Below are positions 62,757 through 64,000 of a stretch of DNA of 64,000 bases, one piece after another. The first letter of the stretch is position 1. Each line of letters opens with the position of its first letter. A program made the position numbers and the translations under genes. The stretch is from Rheinheimera sp. (GTDB lineage: Bacteria > Pseudomonadota > Gammaproteobacteria > Enterobacterales > Alteromonadaceae). The DNA lies in contig SSFI01000081.1 in NCBI GenBank assembly GCA_008015325.1, forward strand, positions 1 to 64,000. The letters are read 5' to 3'. The notes under the pieces are model-generated. The model made no database searches and was not told the DNA's origin. It saw only the letters and a program-made list of their open reading frames with translations.

Positions 62757-64000
62757 TCAGAAGTGACGGCTCCAGCTCAGGAATAGTTCTGATTGCCAGT
62801 CACGGCTACCACTGGCTTTATCCAGTGTATTGCTAAATTCAAGCCCCCACTTCCACTGGTCAGCCTGCTCGCGCCATTGTTGTTCGGTACGCCACAACAA
62901 CACGGTGCGGGCCGGTAATTGCGTTTGGGTCCACTGCGACGGTAAATCCACGCGGTCACCATCGACGTTCAGCCGTAACCAGGCGAGCTTGTTATGCCAG
63001 CTGGTCTGGCTGTCGAGCTGGGTCAGGATACCGATATTCAGCACTTTGCTGTCATTGTCGTACGAAGTGCCAAAAGCACGGCCATAACGGCGGTAACCAT
63101 CATAGTGGGTGCTGTGCTCGTAAAAACAGTTGAATTTACGCTCGTTACTGCAGTCAATTGCGGTATCCAGCGCTTCCAGATACACACGACTACTCAGCGC
63201 GCGAATATAAGTATCAATACCCAGCTGGTAAGACACTTTGTACAGCTGCAGACTCTTGGTACCGAAGTCATCAGCAATGGCGGACCAGTAAATGCCGACC
63301 GGCTGGCCGAGCAAACTGGTGCTCCAGCGCAAATCGTAACCGGCCAGCATATTTTCGGTGCCTTCAATCTGACCGCCGCGGAATAAGCCGTCAAACCAGT
63401 CATTCAGGCCATTGCCATACCCATCGCCACCGTAAGTCATCACCCAGCTAAAACCCATTTCCAGCGAATTCAGTGGTTTGATCCCAAGACGTGCCTGCCA
63501 CAGTTTGGCATCAGGTACCTCAGCGCGGCTGCTGAGCTGGCCAAAGCTGGTGGTGAAAGTCCAGGCCGGCAGCCAGTCGTCGGCGCCGGCTACGCTGGAA
63601 TGACGGCTCAGGGTCATGGCCGGCACCGGCCGGGCATTGGTCGACAAAATGGCGCTGCTATCAAAAGACGGGCCCCAGTATTTTTCCAGCGCGCCGGCGC
63701 TGACAATCCAGTTGCCGGCTTTGACTGCGACATAACTGCCGTCGAGGCGGGATTTATTCTGATCAAACGGCTGACTGACCTGGCTGACCTGCAGCCGCGC
63801 GCTGACATGCTCGGTCTGATAACTGCCACTGGCCTGCGCCTGGGCTTTATCGCGCAGTGTATCGCCAAAACGCACAAAGGCCGGCTGTTCAGTTTCACCG
63901 GCAAGGCTCAGGCTGGCCTGCACTTCACGCCGGTCGCGTTGCCAGAGCGTCATCACGCGCTGTAGCGCTTGTTGTGCGTCCTGGTCCAAAGTGGCCGGGT
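62757..64000 (-). CDS. Wzi-like capsule assembly outer-membrane protein, 5' end beyond the window
   Basis: The frame is open to the right edge and encodes at least 413 residues. The TTG at 63989 is not a convincing start because coding sequence continues beyond it, so the N-terminus with its signal peptide is outside. The protein has the capsule-assembly Wzi pattern, with GNWIVSAGALEKYWGPSFDSS, MGFSWVMTYGGDGYGN and a long barrel ending in FLSWSRHF. Wzi anchors group 1 capsule at the outer membrane. Neighbouring capsule genes, if any, lie to the right. Confidence 0.82.
   Translation of the reverse strand, partial: PATLDQDAQQALQRVMTLWQRDRREVQASLSLAGETEQPAFVRFGDTLRDKAQAQASGSYQTEHVSARLQVSQVSQPFDQNKSRLDGSYVAVKAGNWIVSAGALEKYWGPSFDSSAILSTNARPVPAMTLSRHSSVAGADDWLPAWTFTTSFGQLSSRAEVPDAKLWQARLGIKPLNSLEMGFSWVMTYGGDGYGNGLNDWFDGLFRGGQIEGTENMLAGYDLRWSTSLLGQPVGIYWSAIADDFGTKSLQLYKVSYQLGIDTYIRALSSRVYLEALDTAIDCSNERKFNCFYEHSTHYDGYRRYGRAFGTSYDNDSKVLNIGILTQLDSQTSWHNKLAWLRLNVDGDRVDLPSQWTQTQLPARTVLLWRTEQQWREQADQWKWGLEFSNTLDKASGSRDWQSELFLSWSRHF

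Noticed and set aside
62757..63989. TTG at 63989 as the true start of the Wzi-like gene
   Set aside because: Coding sequence continues to the window edge and the translated N-terminus lacks a signal peptide, so the gene is cut by the edge.

Overview
The window looks like a chromosomal stretch of a free-living gammaproteobacterium, most likely a Rheinheimera/Alishewanella-type member of the Alteromonadales or Chromatiales. The main reasons are the FliL-like/ubiC/ubiA block, glpG-glpE, a DUF3334 CheX-like gene, DUF3429 and DUF2256 genes, and a maltodextrin locus with a TonB receptor, a PrnA-like protein, a GH13 amylase, a GH15 enzyme and a LacI regulator. This assignment rests on gene content only.

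Positions 1 to about 20165 are accessory and visibly lower in GC than the rest. Two small lipoprotein genes (322-1452) are followed by a tightly packed minus-strand operon of 20 genes (18261 down to 1453) that encodes a type II PKS-like aryl polyene (APE) pathway. It contains a chain-length-factor-like ketosynthase, acyltransferases, two acyl carrier proteins, an aryl-activating ligase, two dehydratases, a ketoreductase, two complete ketosynthases, an aromatic ammonia-lyase, a glycosyltransferase, a thioesterase, a LolA-like carrier, an MMPL exporter, a halogenase-like flavoenzyme and, last, a MipA-type outer-membrane protein. A phosphopantetheinyl transferase gene (18386) is divergent from it and would load the carrier proteins. 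To the right lies an orphan helix-turn-helix/coiled-coil gene (19448) resembling the small partner of recombinase-type mobile elements. Then comes a comM gene lacking everything upstream of its Walker B region (20169-20768). I read this as an island inserted in comM, a known hot spot. The left boundary is outside the window.

Positions 20900 to 36100 are chromosomal backbone. They hold a LytS/LytTR system with two kinases, one apparently catalytically dead, two small membrane proteins, a SWIM/SNF2 helicase, an exported amidohydrolase, DUF3429, ubiA-ubiC, a FliL-like protein, glpG-glpE, a DUF2256 mini-protein and a TPR protein. An HDOD protein follows.

Positions 37100 to 43600 and 55159 to 62756 form a split maltodextrin regulon. 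The first part has a sugar MFS transporter, a GH15 glucoamylase-like lipoprotein and a LacI regulator whose gene overlaps rlmF. The second has a GH13 amylase, a PrnA-family flavoprotein and a large TonB-dependent receptor. The same perfect palindrome (TGAATACGTATTCA) lies upstream of both the transporter and the receptor. A variant palindrome lies further upstream of the receptor.

Between these halves are a MipA-DUF3019-response regulator-histidine kinase operon, a DUF3334 protein divergent from a degenerate HD-domain protein, a maltose-acetyltransferase-like gene, a Bcr/CflA exporter, dusC, a periplasmic binding protein, an EEP nuclease and small proteins. The right edge cuts a Wzi-like outer-membrane protein gene. 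No tRNA, rRNA or CRISPR array was seen.
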